Notes: generated by a model not told the origin, from the sequence alone. A DNA stretch of 64,000 bases from Amyelois transitella (GCF_032362555.1 NC_083536.1:10354001-10418000); one strand, 5' to 3'; counted from the first letter of the stretch, positions 1-9,576 are shown. Translations and numbers: made by a program.

Positions 1-1890
1 TCGAGAGAAGTAGTCCACCAGCATCCTGAAGATGTTTGGCGGGCATCCCCCTCTCTTCGCCTTCAGCAAAATCATCGGCCACCACGCATTGTCGAAAGCA
101 CCAGAGATATCTAGGTAGATGACCTGCACGTATTTCGACGAGCTCTCCCTGGCCACGCCGAAGATTTCCTTCAGCGCGGACACCGTCGACCGCCCCCGCG
201 TGAAACCGTGCTGGCGATCCGATAGACTCCTTGTCATCTGCGGAGCGCACCTCAACATTATCCGTTCTAAAATTTTGCCCAGGATCGGAAGCAGCGTGAC
301 GGGGCGGTATGCCTTCGGGTCGGCAAGCGGCCTGCCGTTGCCTTTCGGCAAGACAATCAGCCTGCCGTCCTTCCACACATCCGGAAAACACCCCTCTCGA
401 ACGCATCGCCTAATCATTTCGTTAAATTCGACCGACGCGGCCGACCAAACGTGCTTGATGATCCGGGCACTGATCCCGTCGATTCCCGGCGCAGTGTTAG
501 GAAGGTCCTTGACTATTTCCCCTATGATCTCGTCCGTCGGAGGGGGGGCATCTTCTCCTGATGGTTGGAGCGGGGCCACTAGACGCACTTGCCTATGGTG
601 CTCCGTGTCCTTGGACACATCGTCGTCCGGACATAGAGCACGCATAAGGCTATGCATGGCCCCGTCCACGTCCTCAGCATGTCCTTCGGCATATTTCGTG
701 CCATTCACTACGTTACTCGGAGGTCGCTGCCTCCCGGAGGCCTCACGGTAGGCCTGTCCCCAGGGGTCCAGATTCCCCCCTTCGGCTATCCGTTCTAGAT
801 GCAAAAGTTGCGCCTCCTCCATGGCCGCCCTATACCTACTCCTATGCACATGGAACCGTTCCCGCGCAGCCTCCTCGCGCAACCCGCCTACCCTTCGGAG
901 GGGCTGCCAGGCGCACCGTAGCCTGTTGTTCTCCGCGCGCAGAGCGGTGAGCCGCGGGGTCCACCACTCGTATCCCCTACCCGACTTCCTGGTCTTCACC
1001 ACTCCCAGAGTCTGTTTTGCGGTGGTCAATACGGTCTCGGTAAACTGGGCGCAGATCTCTGGGGCAGGGCGGTTCCATTTTATACTACCCACCCTACCGT
1101 GCAGTACACGTTCGAAACGGGCCCAGCACACCACACCATCCCGCAGTCTTATAGGACAGTCAGACGGCCCCTCGCTCTGTGCGGCCTCAGCTCCTGCTGC
1201 CACATTGAATGTAATGAGTCGGTGGTCGCTCTCTATCTGATCTCGATGCACACTCCACCCTGTCACCAGGGTGCCTCTTGTTGTAAGTGTGAGGTCGATG
1301 TTGGACGCGCCGTTCTCGGTCCAGAATGTGTGCGGCTGACCTTCTGCATTCGCTATATCTAAGCTCCGGGCCAGGATAAACGCCTCCATGGACTCACGGC
1401 GGTGCGTGACGTCCGGCCCCCGTCCCGCGTACTGCCTTCTCTCACAGTACCACATCGGCGAGTGTGCATTGGAGTCCACGCCGATGATCACCCTCTTGCC
1501 TTTGAGGGCATTCATCACGTTGCCCAGATGCAGCAGGTGCGAGTGTATCTCGTCGCTGTACTGAAAGTACGCGGACACCACGTACACGCCCCCACGACCA
1601 AACTGCAAGTGACACACCGTACAGTGTGTGTTCGACAGATGGTGCAGGAGAGCGCACGGGATATCCGTACGACGAAGATAGACGCAGGCCTTCGCATCCG
1701 GGCCGCCGCACTGCAGAATTCTGCTAGCGGCATCGCACCGGGCTCCGGGGTAATGTTCCTGAGCCAGAACGACGTCCAGGCCCAGTTCCTCTGCTGCCTG
1801 TGGAAGCTCCTTTGTGGCAGCGATTGACCTCATCAAGTTTATCTGGCCCACCCTGAGTTTCGACTCTATTTTTGATGGTCCGGTATCCAT
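1..1890 (-). CDS. LINE ORF2: APE-type endonuclease plus reverse transcriptase (partial)
   Basis: The minus strand is open for 630 codons from the ATG at 1890 to base 1, with no stop, so the gene continues outside the window. Residues about 1-215 look like an APE-type endonuclease: an RVGQINLMRS start, an AQEHY motif, GVDSNAHSPMW and a DHRLITF end. After a linker, the RT starts near residue 440 with TAPGIDGISARI, KAYRPVTLLPILGK, QHGFTRGRSTVSAL and YLDISGAFDNAWWP. The YADD box would lie left of the window. The start codon is one base after the ORF1 stop, which suggests translation by reinitiation. The protein would nick target DNA and prime reverse transcription of the element RNA. Confidence 0.85.
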   Translation of the reverse strand, partial: MDTGPSKIESKLRVGQINLMRSIAATKELPQAAEELGLDVVLAQEHYPGARCDAASRILQCGGPDAKACVYLRRTDIPCALLHHLSNTHCTVCHLQFGRGGVYVVSAYFQYSDEIHSHLLHLGNVMNALKGKRVIIGVDSNAHSPMWYCERRQYAGRGPDVTHRRESMEAFILARSLDIANAEGQPHTFWTENGASNIDLTLTTRGTLVTGWSVHRDQIESDHRLITFNVAAGAEAAQSEGPSDCPIRLRDGVVCWARFERVLHGRVGSIKWNRPAPEICAQFTETVLTTAKQTLGVVKTRKSGRGYEWWTPRLTALRAENNRLRCAWQPLRRVGGLREEAARERFHVHRSRYRAAMEEAQLLHLERIAEGGNLDPWGQAYREASGRQRPPSNVVNGTKYAEGHAEDVDGAMHSLMRALCPDDDVSKDTEHHRQVRLVAPLQPSGEDAPPPTDEIIGEIVKDLPNTAPGIDGISARIIKHVWSAASVEFNEMIRRCVREGCFPDVWKDGRLIVLPKGNGRPLADPKAYRPVTLLPILGKILERIMLRCAPQMTRSLSDRQHGFTRGRSTVSALKEIFGVARESSSKYVQVIYLDISGAFDNAWWPMILLKAKRGGCPPNIFRMLVDYFSR

Positions 1891-1891
1891 C

Positions 1892-3499
1892 TTAGAGTGA
1901 AATGCCCGCCGCTTCAGCCATCCGTCTCTCCGCGTGGATGCGGGCCGGGCACTCGCCGGCGCCCGTGATGTGCGCCTCCGCCTCCCTCCTGCCAAACTTC
2001 TTGCAGGTGGCGCACCGCACGGACTCCGACTTGCAGTCGGCTTCTTTGTGCCCAGTCGTACCGCATTTGCTGCACGTGGGCTTCTCCTCCTTACACTTCT
2101 TCTCAGGGTGGCCGTATGTCTGGCATTTTCCGCATTTGATGGCGGTGGTGAAGTCCCCTACTGGGCAGACCTCCCACTCTACATATAGGCAGCCCTTCTG
2201 TAACAGCGCCAGCCTGAACGCCGGGGTGCACGCCAGCACCATCGTCGTGCGGGTCCCACCTTCGCGGCTCTTCCTGAAGGCCAGGCGACAGTTTTTCTTA
2301 ATATTCGGCAACGTCCAGTTGGGGTCTTCTTTGAAGTTTTGTTCATGGACGCTGCCGATGAAATCTTCGAATTTCGTGTCCCTGCCTTCAACGCCACGAA
2401 CCGCGATCAGGGGCATTCTCCCCTGTACATCATTCGCCCGGAGAGTCGGCGGGAGCGCTGACCTCAGGCGTGCCAAGTCTTCTTTGGTTTTCCCCTGGAT
2501 GAGGACCCCGGCGTTACCAACTCTTCTGATCTTCTCGATATTAATTTTGAGGGCTGCCGGTGCCACAGAGGTTTTGAGGAGCTTTTTAGTCTCCTCGGCC
2601 GTCTTCACCTCACCCCCCGTCGGGTAGACCGCGATGAGCGGGCCCCCTGCTGCGGGCGTCCTGACCCTATCCGCGTAGGAGCCACCTCTTCCCACAGCCG
2701 CAGCGCTAGCCGCCATTTGCGCGGCCGCCGCCTGACGCGCAGCAGCCTCAGAGGCCTCCCTGCGCGCTCTCTCCGCTTCAGCCTCAGCTCTTTGAGCACG
2801 GCGGGCCTCCATTATGTTGGCTTGTTTGGTCTTCTCAAGGCTCGAAGAACCCGCCTCCGCGATGAGAGCCAGCTGGCCGACTATTTCGAGCATAGTCTGG
2901 AGGTGGCTCGTGATGGCGCCCTGGTCCGCCTTATTAAGTTTTGACGTGGGCCCGCTCATAATTGTCGACACCCCCCTTGCTTCACGGTTGGCTCGGGACA
3001 GCAGCTCTCTGGCCGTGGCCAAGTGCAGCATTCCGTCTGCGTTCAGTTCGGGGTCCGGTTCAGGATCGGCTATGGGGGGGGCGGCAACTGTCCTCTTCTC
3101 CGCGGGTCTCCTTTTTGGTGTTGCCGCGACTGTGTTTTCGTCTGGCGACAGCACTCTTTTTGCGGCTGCGAACAGTCGCTGCGTGAGGGGGGCGGCGGGG
3201 GACATCCCAGAGGCATCCTCTCCCATCGGCGATCGCACCGCGGCAATCGCCAGTGCCGCCGCCTCGAAGGCCACGCGGGCGACGGCGTCTTCACTGCCCT
3301 CCAGTCTGTCTTCCGCAGCGGTCACTGCTCGAAACGGCGGCGTGCGCGCCAGCGAGGGGCGCGGCGCGAAGGGGTCGATCGGAGGAGACTCGTTCGGCGG
3401 GGGTGCTCCGTCTTCTTCCATCTCTTTAAGGACGTCTATTAAGTTTTTAAAAATTTTCGTGCCAAAGTTAAGTTCGTGTGTCCTTAACTCCCTTAACAC
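1892..3499 (-). CDS. LINE ORF1: gag-like nucleic-acid-binding protein
   Basis: A 535-residue ORF1. The first about 170 residues are rich in Pro, Ala and charged residues. A coiled-coil stretch rich in Ala, Arg and Glu lies around 215-270. A conserved gag core follows (VAPAALKINIEKIRRVGNAG, then ALPPTLRANDVQGRMPLIAVRGV). The C-terminus has two CX2CX4HX4C zinc knuckles (CGKCQTYGHPEKKC and CSKCGTTGHKEADC) and a third, irregular cysteine cluster. Such proteins bind the element RNA and form ribonucleoprotein particles. The gene lies directly upstream of ORF2 and no frame break was seen. Confidence 0.85.
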   Translation of the reverse strand: MLRELRTHELNFGTKIFKNLIDVLKEMEEDGAPPPNESPPIDPFAPRPSLARTPPFRAVTAAEDRLEGSEDAVARVAFEAAALAIAAVRSPMGEDASGMSPAAPLTQRLFAAAKRVLSPDENTVAATPKRRPAEKRTVAAPPIADPEPDPELNADGMLHLATARELLSRANREARGVSTIMSGPTSKLNKADQGAITSHLQTMLEIVGQLALIAEAGSSSLEKTKQANIMEARRAQRAEAEAERARREASEAAARQAAAAQMAASAAAVGRGGSYADRVRTPAAGGPLIAVYPTGGEVKTAEETKKLLKTSVAPAALKINIEKIRRVGNAGVLIQGKTKEDLARLRSALPPTLRANDVQGRMPLIAVRGVEGRDTKFEDFIGSVHEQNFKEDPNWTLPNIKKNCRLAFRKSREGGTRTTMVLACTPAFRLALLQKGCLYVEWEVCPVGDFTTAIKCGKCQTYGHPEKKCKEEKPTCSKCGTTGHKEADCKSESVRCATCKKFGRREAEAHITGAGECPARIHAERRMAEAAGISL

Positions 3500-3992
3500 G
3501 GAGGTGATATCTGACTCAGCGGCACAATACGCCTGCCGGCCAGTCCACCAATCACTGTCACTATGTCACTATCACTAGCTGTCGCTGTCAACTTGATAGT
3601 GACAACGTCACTTGTCAAGTATCAACTGACAGCCGTCAGCTGTCAAATGTCAAATTAATCCAAATGTCACTAACTTATTCACTATTACCTACAAGTTCCT
3701 TATAAACTACTAAATAACTACCCTAATAATTGTATAAAATACAATAAGATATACTAAAACTATTATAAAATTGCCTAATTAGGTCCAAATTCTACACTAA
3801 AATGTTAATAATAAACTAATGTCTACTCACCGAAATACCACTTACGCTGCAAGGATATTCCGGGAGGGCAAACACAGTGTCCAAGTCACTACACAATTAA
3901 AGCACTAAGTTCTCAGTTCTTTAGCCGAAAAACATCCAAGAGGATGATTCGGGCGAAATTTCAACAATAATATAACACTAAGACTATATATA
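3500..3992. other. AT-rich stretch between LINE ORF1 and mariner copy 1
   Basis: No coding signal seen. The first about 150 bases upstream of ORF1 contain many copies of the short words TGTCA and TGACA in both directions (3550-3650), probably 5' UTR or promoter of the minus-strand LINE. The rest is AT-rich and ends at the TA target site of mariner copy 1. Confidence 0.4.
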
Positions 3993-5313
3993 CATTCAGT
4001 CAGAAAAGTATCGGGAATGGATTATTTATTTATGGTTCCAAATTCAAATTTTTGTTTTTTTTGTTGTTGTTAGATTGGCACAACTGTTTTCCATTTTGGC
4101 GCGGAGTTTGAGTTGCATCTGTTGTTTACATTAAATACAGTGCTATTTTTAGTTATATCATATCTAGTGTGTATTGCTAATTTCATAATGGATAAAAACA
4201 TCGAACAAAGAGTTTGTCTTAAATTTTGCATTGCCAATGGAATATCGTGTTCGGAGTCACTGAAAATGTTACAGAAGGCATACGGTGAATCGACTTTATC
4301 AAAAACTCGTGCTTATGAGTGGTACAAAGCGTTCAAAAGCGGTCGAGATGTGATGGAAGATTTGCCTCGCTCTGGTAGGCCATCAACGTCTGCAACTGAA
4401 GTTAACATCGCAAAAGTGAAGGAAATAGTGACTGAAAATCCTCATTCAACTTTGAGAGAGATAGCCACCGAACTTTCTGTATCTCACGAGTCGATCCGTA
4501 CCATTTTAACTAATAATTTGGGTATGAAACATGTTGCCGCTCGGCTAGTCCCAAAAGACCTGAATTTTTTTCAAAAACTCAATCGCATGAGAGTCGCTGA
4601 GGACATGCTAGAACGAGTCAATTCCGACCCAACATTCATGAAACGCATTGTTACTGGTGACGAGACGTGGGTTTACGAGTTTGACATGCAAACTAGTCAA
4701 CAAGCTTCGGAGTGGCGCCTTCCAACTGAACCGAAACCGAAAAAACCACGCCAAAGTCGTTCAAAAGTCAAAGTCATGTTGACTGTTTTCTTTGACTATC
4801 GCGGTGTTGTGCACTCGGAATTCTTGCCGGAAGGTCAAACGGTAAATAAAGAATATTATTTGAGTGTTATGCGGCGTTTAAGAGAGCAAATCCGACGAAA
4901 AAGGCCAGATTTGTGGAAAGAAAATTCTTGGATTTTGCACCATGATAATGCACCTTCGCACAAGGCCATCATTGTGAACGAATTTTTAACCAAACACTCA
5001 ACAAATACCATCGAGCAACCACCATATTCACCAGATATGGCTCCAGCCGACTTTTTTCTTTTTCCTAAACTCAAATTACCACTTCGTGGCACCCGTTTTC
5101 AATCGGTAGAAGACATAAAAGAGAATTCGCGGCGAGAACTGACCTCAATTCCGGAAACAGCGTTTAAAAAATGTTTTGATGATTGGATTATTCGTTGGCG
5201 TAAGTGTATCGTTTCTAAAGGAGCATATTTTGAAGTTGATAAAATAAATTTGGATGAATAACAAACAGTTTGTGTATTATTGATCTTTTCCTGCTACTTT
5301 CTTGACAGAGTAG
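3993..5313 (+). mobile_element. mariner (Tc1/mariner) transposon, copy 1, full length
   Basis: A 1321-bp element bounded by TA on each side (3991-3992 and 5314-5315). The imperfect terminal inverted repeats are about 28 bp, sharing GTCAGAAAAGTA-like and GTCAAGAAAGTA-like cores. It carries one transposase gene. Nearly identical copies lie at 30459-31781 (inverted) and 62687-64000, so this family spread recently. Confidence 0.95.
4188..5261 (+). CDS. mariner transposase, copy 1
   Basis: 357 residues from the ATG at 4188 (MDKNIEQRVCLKF). An in-frame ATG at 4113 would add 25 hydrophobic residues and is less likely, since mariner transposases are about 345-350 residues. The N-terminus has helix-turn-helix DNA-binding segments (SLKMLQKAYGE...EWYKAFKSG and TLREIATELSVSHESIRTIL), then the WVPH-like linker variant ARLVPKDL. 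The catalytic triad is visible: GDETW, HHDNAPSH, and the third Asp in SPDMAPADFF, exactly 34 residues after the second, i.e. D,D34D. One difference from the other two copies is Val instead of Gly near the C-terminus (FEVDKI). The ORF is intact. Confidence 0.93.
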   Translation: MDKNIEQRVCLKFCIANGISCSESLKMLQKAYGESTLSKTRAYEWYKAFKSGRDVMEDLPRSGRPSTSATEVNIAKVKEIVTENPHSTLREIATELSVSHESIRTILTNNLGMKHVAARLVPKDLNFFQKLNRMRVAEDMLERVNSDPTFMKRIVTGDETWVYEFDMQTSQQASEWRLPTEPKPKKPRQSRSKVKVMLTVFFDYRGVVHSEFLPEGQTVNKEYYLSVMRRLREQIRRKRPDLWKENSWILHHDNAPSHKAIIVNEFLTKHSTNTIEQPPYSPDMAPADFFLFPKLKLPLRGTRFQSVEDIKENSRRELTSIPETAFKKCFDDWIIRWRKCIVSKGAYFEVDKINLDE

Positions 5314-5346
5314 TATATCACGAAAGGGGCGACCTTGCACAATTAA

Positions 5347-5890
5347 AAATTTAAAAATGCGGAGCCGAATGCAGACGATCCGTACTCGACGACGGTCGAG
5401 AGACGAGTCGTGGACAGCAGTGCAGACCTTTGCGGAGAGCGTCATGCTCCACAAAGAGGCGGCGGAAAGGGTGAGAGAGGACACGTCCGACCTTACCATA
5501 CGCCGCCGGCGCACTGGGCGCAGGAGGCGGGCACCTGCTGCCCCCACAATAAGGGCCGGTCGGGCGGCGGAAACGGGATTCCGCTGCCTGGCGAAACGGC
5601 CCTGGGTTGAAGGCGCGCTTGTGCCAGGCGCGCCCTCCCCTAGCGGGTAGAAGTGAAGGCCGACGGGTCACCCCCGCTGGCCGCTCCGTGGAGAGCGGCC
5701 GAGCCGAGGCCGCCGTGGAAGCGGCCGCCGCGTCAGGAATATGAGCGAGGGCAGCTCACACTCCTGGCAACAAGCGTCAGGCGATGGCACCGTGTGGTTT
5801 TAGTGGGTTCAAGCCCCATATAACCCGTCCGGCTTCCCGTAGCCGGCCGGGTAGACGAAGGTCTTTCCACACGTAAAAAAAAAAAAAAAA
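5347..5890 (+). mobile_element. 5'-truncated R1-type LINE: end of ORF2, 3' UTR and poly(A)
   Basis: A GC-rich 3' end of a LINE on the plus strand. Codons from 5357 to 5650 give a peptide with FAESVMLHKEAAERVRE, which resembles the end of R1/TRAS-type ORF2 proteins. A 3' UTR of about 220 bp follows, containing GTGTGGTTTTAGTGGGT and CCCCATATAACCC, then 16 A residues at 5875-5890. Everything upstream in the element is missing. Its poly(A) abuts the TTAGG run. Confidence 0.75.
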
Positions 5891-5907
5891 GTTAGGTTAG
5901 GTTAGGT
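5891..5907 (+). repeat. Three TTAGG telomere-type repeats
   Basis: TTAGG occurs three times in a row at 5892-5906, between the A16 tail of the plus-strand LINE (5875-5890) and a T11 run (5913-5923) that is the poly(A) of a minus-strand LINE. TTAGG is the usual insect telomere unit and the target of TRAS/SART-type LINEs. Three copies could also arise by chance or mark an interstitial site. Confidence 0.6.
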
Positions 5908-5912
5908 TTGTG

Positions 5913-6765
5913 TTTTTTTTTTTCGCTAAATTGTTTTGTAAGAAATATATTGTTTGATTAAAGGGTATGCTAATTTATAATATAGAAAAAGTAGCGTCGA
6001 TGGGTATCAGCTATTTGATACAGATACCACATCGTCACTAAATATATCGAACTAGTATGGGAAATTAGGTGCCATTGATCCTCTTTAGGTGGGTTACTAT
6101 GTTGTTTAATATGTGATATTAGGTGTTTCGTGGTATCTTCGCATTTAGACAAGACTTTAAAGTTAAATGGTTCTATTTTCTTCCTGAGGCACATCATTAG
6201 ATATTTCTCTCGGCTATTGTGAAATATAGGACAGGATTCCAGGAGATGGTGGACGTCCTGAGGAGTCACGTCGTCACAAGGACAACGATCGTCCTTAGTT
6301 ATTTTATATTTGTGGAGGTAGGTTTTATGATAGCCATGTCCAGACAAAATTTGGGTGATAGGGAAGGAGAATTTGACATTATTACGGAATTGGGCTATTT
6401 CGGTGATAGAGTGAAAGAAAGACTAAGTGATGGACCCTTGTGGGGCCGACTCATATTCGCACTGCCAAGCGTCCAGAGTGCGCAGGCGCAGGATTCCCTT
6501 AGCGTGTGAGAGTGGGAAATGATTTAGCAGAGTTGCGGTTTTCTTCACATCGGCCTCCTTAGCCGCAACATCTGCTATCTCATTTTCCACTATGCTAATA
6601 TGAGCCTTGGACCAGACGAATTTAACTGTTGTATGGATGGATGAATGGAAGGAGATGAGGTGGTGGATTCGATTAACTAATGGGTCGGTATTGCTGCGGT
6701 CTTGAATGGCCTTGAGAGACGATTGAGAATCGGAGAAGATAAGAGCTTCAGGGACATGTGAAGTA
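5913..6765 (-). pseudogene. LINE ORF2 C-terminus with RNase H, 3' end and poly(A)
   Basis: Read on the minus strand from about 6765 to 5970. It starts inside an RNase H domain (FSDSQSSLKAIQDR, then WSKAHISIVENEIADVAAKEA) and passes into the usual C-terminal region (LSGHGYHKTYLHKYK, then CPCDDVTPQDVHHLLESCPIF). An in-frame TAG sits at 6425-6423. The final stop is at 5972-5970, followed by about 45 bp of AT-rich 3' UTR and A11. The 5' side is joined abruptly to a BEL/Pao fragment near 6765. The RNase H domain fits R1- or I-group LINEs; the exact family is not resolved. Confidence 0.75.
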
Positions 6766-8150
6766 ATCGTCCTTTCAACACAGGCAACATTTTCTTCAAG
6801 CGACTGCGACGTGTCAGCGGCAGCGAATTGGAAATAGCATAAAGTTCTTCAGCAAAACTATCCATTTGAGCGCGTTGCAAAATGTGCCTTTCTGCGGCTT
6901 TTATATGATCTGCAGTTAAAGGTGGCAAAGCGGTAGTTGTGGCTGAAGAAAACCGCAGAACTTTTGTAATTTTGGAATTTTGCCGGCAAGCCAAAAAAAT
7001 TCTAAAACATTCTGCAGCTTGATGAGCTGGTGCTGTAGCATGCAATAAACGTAACCAGTTGCCAAAACGATTGATATCTGCAGTGACTGGTTGTGGTTAT
7101 AATTTTAAAGCGACAACTGCAATTGATTTAGCCGTTTGTGATTTAAGTTCACTAGAATTTTGAGGAAATTTGGTTGGATTTGCAGGCTAATTCTCTGGTG
7201 AATCAAGTAAAAATGATGGTCCAGTAAACCATCTATGACCAGAGTCAAAATTAATATGTTCCGAACGTGTTATATCACCCGCTGCGTTAAACTCGCTCGT
7301 TTTTGTATTTAAATCGCCAATATGCTACACAAGCGTAAGCTTGTTCACTGGCATCAACAAAGATGTGAAGATCTCTCTGAAGTGGCTCAGAACCTTCAGC
7401 GGAAGCGTACCAACGTGGTATCTTAATGGTTACTGCGCTGGTAAGCCCCAGATACCAGGCGGTCCATTTATTGACCTCGGAGGTAAGAAGATGAGTATCC
7501 CAATCAATACTAGATCTCCAAGTTTGTTGAAATAATATGCGTCCTTTTACTACAATAGGACCAAGCAACCCCAAGTGGTCATATACTTTCATCAGCATAG
7601 AAAGAACTTTGTGTTTTGTCAAAATGATTGGGAAGATGAAGCCTGGATCTCTAAAACCTAATTGGTCTACGCTAGGATTCCACTTTACGCCTAATACTTT
7701 GACATCACAAGAAACACTCGAATTAACATCCAACATCTGAGCGGCTTGTAAATTTGTATTTACCATATTTAAGGCTGCGCGATCATTGGATGTCCATCCT
7801 CGCATCTCCATACAAGCCGCGCTGTGAATATGTACAATATCATGAGCAAGTTGGGCTGCTTCAGTTATGGAATCTAATGAACCAATATAATCGTCCATGT
7901 AAAGATCGTATAAAATGGCATCTACAGCTTTAGGATACTTCTCCGCAAAACGTAGCGCATCTCTGTCTTGTTTTCTTACGCGAATTAGAGAATACATCTC
8001 TTTTATGTCAGCAATTAATGCTACTCGTCCTTCACGGAAACGGAATAAAATATTTAATAAAGATTTTAACAAGTCAGGCCCAGGAATAAGTAAACTGTTT
8101 AAGTTAATTCCTCCACTCTTAGCGGCTGCATCGAGCACAACGCGTAATTA
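6766..8150 (-). pseudogene. Decayed BEL/Pao LTR retrotransposon pol
   Basis: On the minus strand, 8138-7287 has an RT core (DAAAKSGGINLNSLLIPGPD, then LYDLYMDDYIGSLDS), followed by the BEL/Pao region HLGLLGPIVVKGRILFQQTW and an RNase H-like start (DLHIFVDASEQAYACVAYW). Between DALRF and AEKYPKA some 40-50 residues that BEL RTs normally have are missing, so there is an internal deletion. After frame breaks, 7045-6766 resembles the pre-integrase region of the family (ADHIKAAERHILQRAQMDSF). Neither LTR was found. The fragment is truncated on both sides. Confidence 0.8.
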
Positions 8151-8187
8151 ATGTTTTTGTGGGTGGTAAATACCGAAGTGTGGTAAG

Positions 8188-8367
8188 TGTTATGATTATG
8201 TTTATGTCACGTCACTATTATTGTGTAACATCACTAGGAGAAAGAAGATGGCGTCCCAACCGGGTTGAGTGCTAGCCATTACTCACGGCGCTTGTATTAT
8301 GTTCATTTAATAAACTCAAGTTACCTAATTCAAGTCTAATCATTTATATGAATCCAAGACCAACACA
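8188..8367 (+). repeat. Element A 5' LTR
   Basis: 180 bp, starting TGTTATGATT and ending CCAACACA. It matches the 3' LTR at 37934-38118 with small differences, including a few extra bases (TTTTCT region) in the 3' copy, so A is not among the youngest insertions here. Confidence 0.85.
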
Positions 8368-8385
8368 TGGTGTCAGAATCGGGTT
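8368..8385 (+). promoter_or_regulatory. Element A primer binding site, tRNA-Leu type
   Basis: TGGTGTCAGAATCGGGTT follows the LTR directly. It is complementary to a tRNA 3' end reading ...TTCTGACACCA, as used by elements primed with leucine tRNA. The position fits exactly; the tRNA identity is from general knowledge. Confidence 0.7.
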
Positions 8386-8438
8386 CGTAATCTACGTTTC
8401 ATAAGTCATTGTGAAAATCTAGTGTAAAAGTCGGCGTC

Positions 8439-8652
8439 ATGTCTGAAGAAAATCTAAAGCCCAGGAAACTTTCTGGAATGTCCAGTCCACAGCCCATGGT
8501 AATGAATGGTAATTTGGCTCAACAATGGAAAAAATGGGTGCAGTCATTTAAATTTTATTTGCGTGCGTCCGGCATGGATGAAGAAAGTGATGGCAGAAAG
8601 GTAACTTTATTTTTACATGTTATTGGTGAAAAAGGTGTGGACGTATTTAATA
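8439..8652 (+). pseudogene. Element A gag, first part
   Basis: The gag start codon is at 8439. About 71 residues are readable, with the capsid-type block QQWKKWVQSFKFYLRASGM. The reading frame is then broken by insertion of element B at 8653. The same gag frame resumes at 20430 after removal of B and one copy of the duplicated AATA (8649-8652 and 20426-20429). The residues read after 8652 belong to B's LTR and are not part of gag. Confidence 0.8.
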
Positions 8653-9563
8653 TTTGGAGAGAGAGATATTCACCAGGGTTTGTTGTAGTAGAATAATACT
8701 CCGTTTCAGAAGGTGAGAATGGAATGATTTATTTACAAAATTGAGACATATTTATATAAAACTATTTACAATGGAAAATGCATGGACGAATCATAAATAC
8801 GGAATTATTACCAATGATGAAGAGAGATTATTTTTAACAAATCAGAAATATCGAATTATAGCCAATGGTGTGAGCGTATTTACAATAGGAAATCTATCTA
8901 AAAGTTTTTGAGGATAATAAAATGAATTTGCATAGATTTCTGAGAATTTTGCATTGCTGTCTCTTGAGTCTAGATAGCTCCGTCCCGTTTCCGCTACACG
9001 TGTCGAGCTTGAGTTTCTGTGACGCCCGGTGCGGCCGCAGGCGCGCCGAGGGCGCCACGTGCGGTGTGCACGCGATGTTTGTTGGGCGAAACTTGCTTGC
9101 GTATAAAACCGTCTTGCTGCTTGCTCCCCGCCTCAGTGTTAATTTGAACTTGCGGCGTGAGGACGCGCTCGTGATGCTCTCGCGAAGTGCAGTGTGTGCG
9201 TCGAACTCTTGAGTTGTGTTGTTTCGGACGGAGATCCGATGGACAATAATGCAGTGTGAAGAATTGGCGTGTGAAGATGCTGATGCTGCCTGGAAGAACT
9301 GCTGATGCACGATGTGTGGCATGTCCATGTGCACGCGCTCACAAACAGTTCTTTTCAGAACTAGCTTCTTCTGGTTTCTGGGCAACGAAGTCGGCATGAT
9401 ATTAAAGTGCTTGATTTGTTTTATTCATCTCTTATATATATATGTATTATATCTATTATATCCTGGTAATGTTTTGGTATTATGATGGTAAATATTATGA
9501 AGGTAATGGTTGTGCTCGGTAATGGGTAAGGTAATCTTGTTGGTAAGTATGTTGGTAGCCACA
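8653..9563 (-). repeat. Element B 3' LTR (intact copy)
   Basis: 911 bp. On the element strand it begins TGTGGCTACC (9563) and ends CTCTCTCCAAA (8653). It carries a TATATAA at about 8757-8750 and AATAAA a little downstream on that strand, suiting promoter and polyadenylation roles near the right end of the LTR. The opposite strand holds TATAAAA at 9102-9108 and an arthropod-type initiator TCAGT at 9133-9137. Confidence 0.9.
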
Positions 9564-9576
9564 GTACTCCCCCTCA
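9564..9576 (-). promoter_or_regulatory. Element B polypurine tract
   Basis: On the minus strand the sequence just before the 3' LTR reads GAGGGGGAGTAC. This purine run is the usual primer for plus-strand DNA synthesis and overlaps the end of pol. Confidence 0.75.

Larger units (their letters stand above)
1..3580 (-). mobile_element. R1-clade non-LTR retrotransposon (LINE), 3' part beyond window
   Basis: A two-ORF LINE on the minus strand: ORF1 (gag-like) at 3499-1892, then ORF2 from 1890 to the window edge. The RT has an FDNAWWP-type motif and ORF1 has CCHC zinc knuckles, as in R1/TRAS/SART-type elements of insects. The clade call rests on motif recognition and needs a phylogeny. The upstream limit is not defined; 3500-3992 is probably 5' UTR and flank. 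Both ORFs are open as far as seen, so the copy is probably young. Confidence 0.85.

Noticed and set aside
119-1827. Several plus-strand ORFs of 80-210 codons at the left edge
   Set aside because: They lie opposite the continuous minus-strand LINE ORF2 and carry no motif; GC-rich coding DNA often gives long antisense frames.
4113-4187. Extended N-terminus with a hydrophobic, signal-like segment for mariner transposase
   Set aside because: The usual start is the ATG at 4188; the added 25 residues come from the element's 5' UTR and would give an overlong, membrane-directed transposase.
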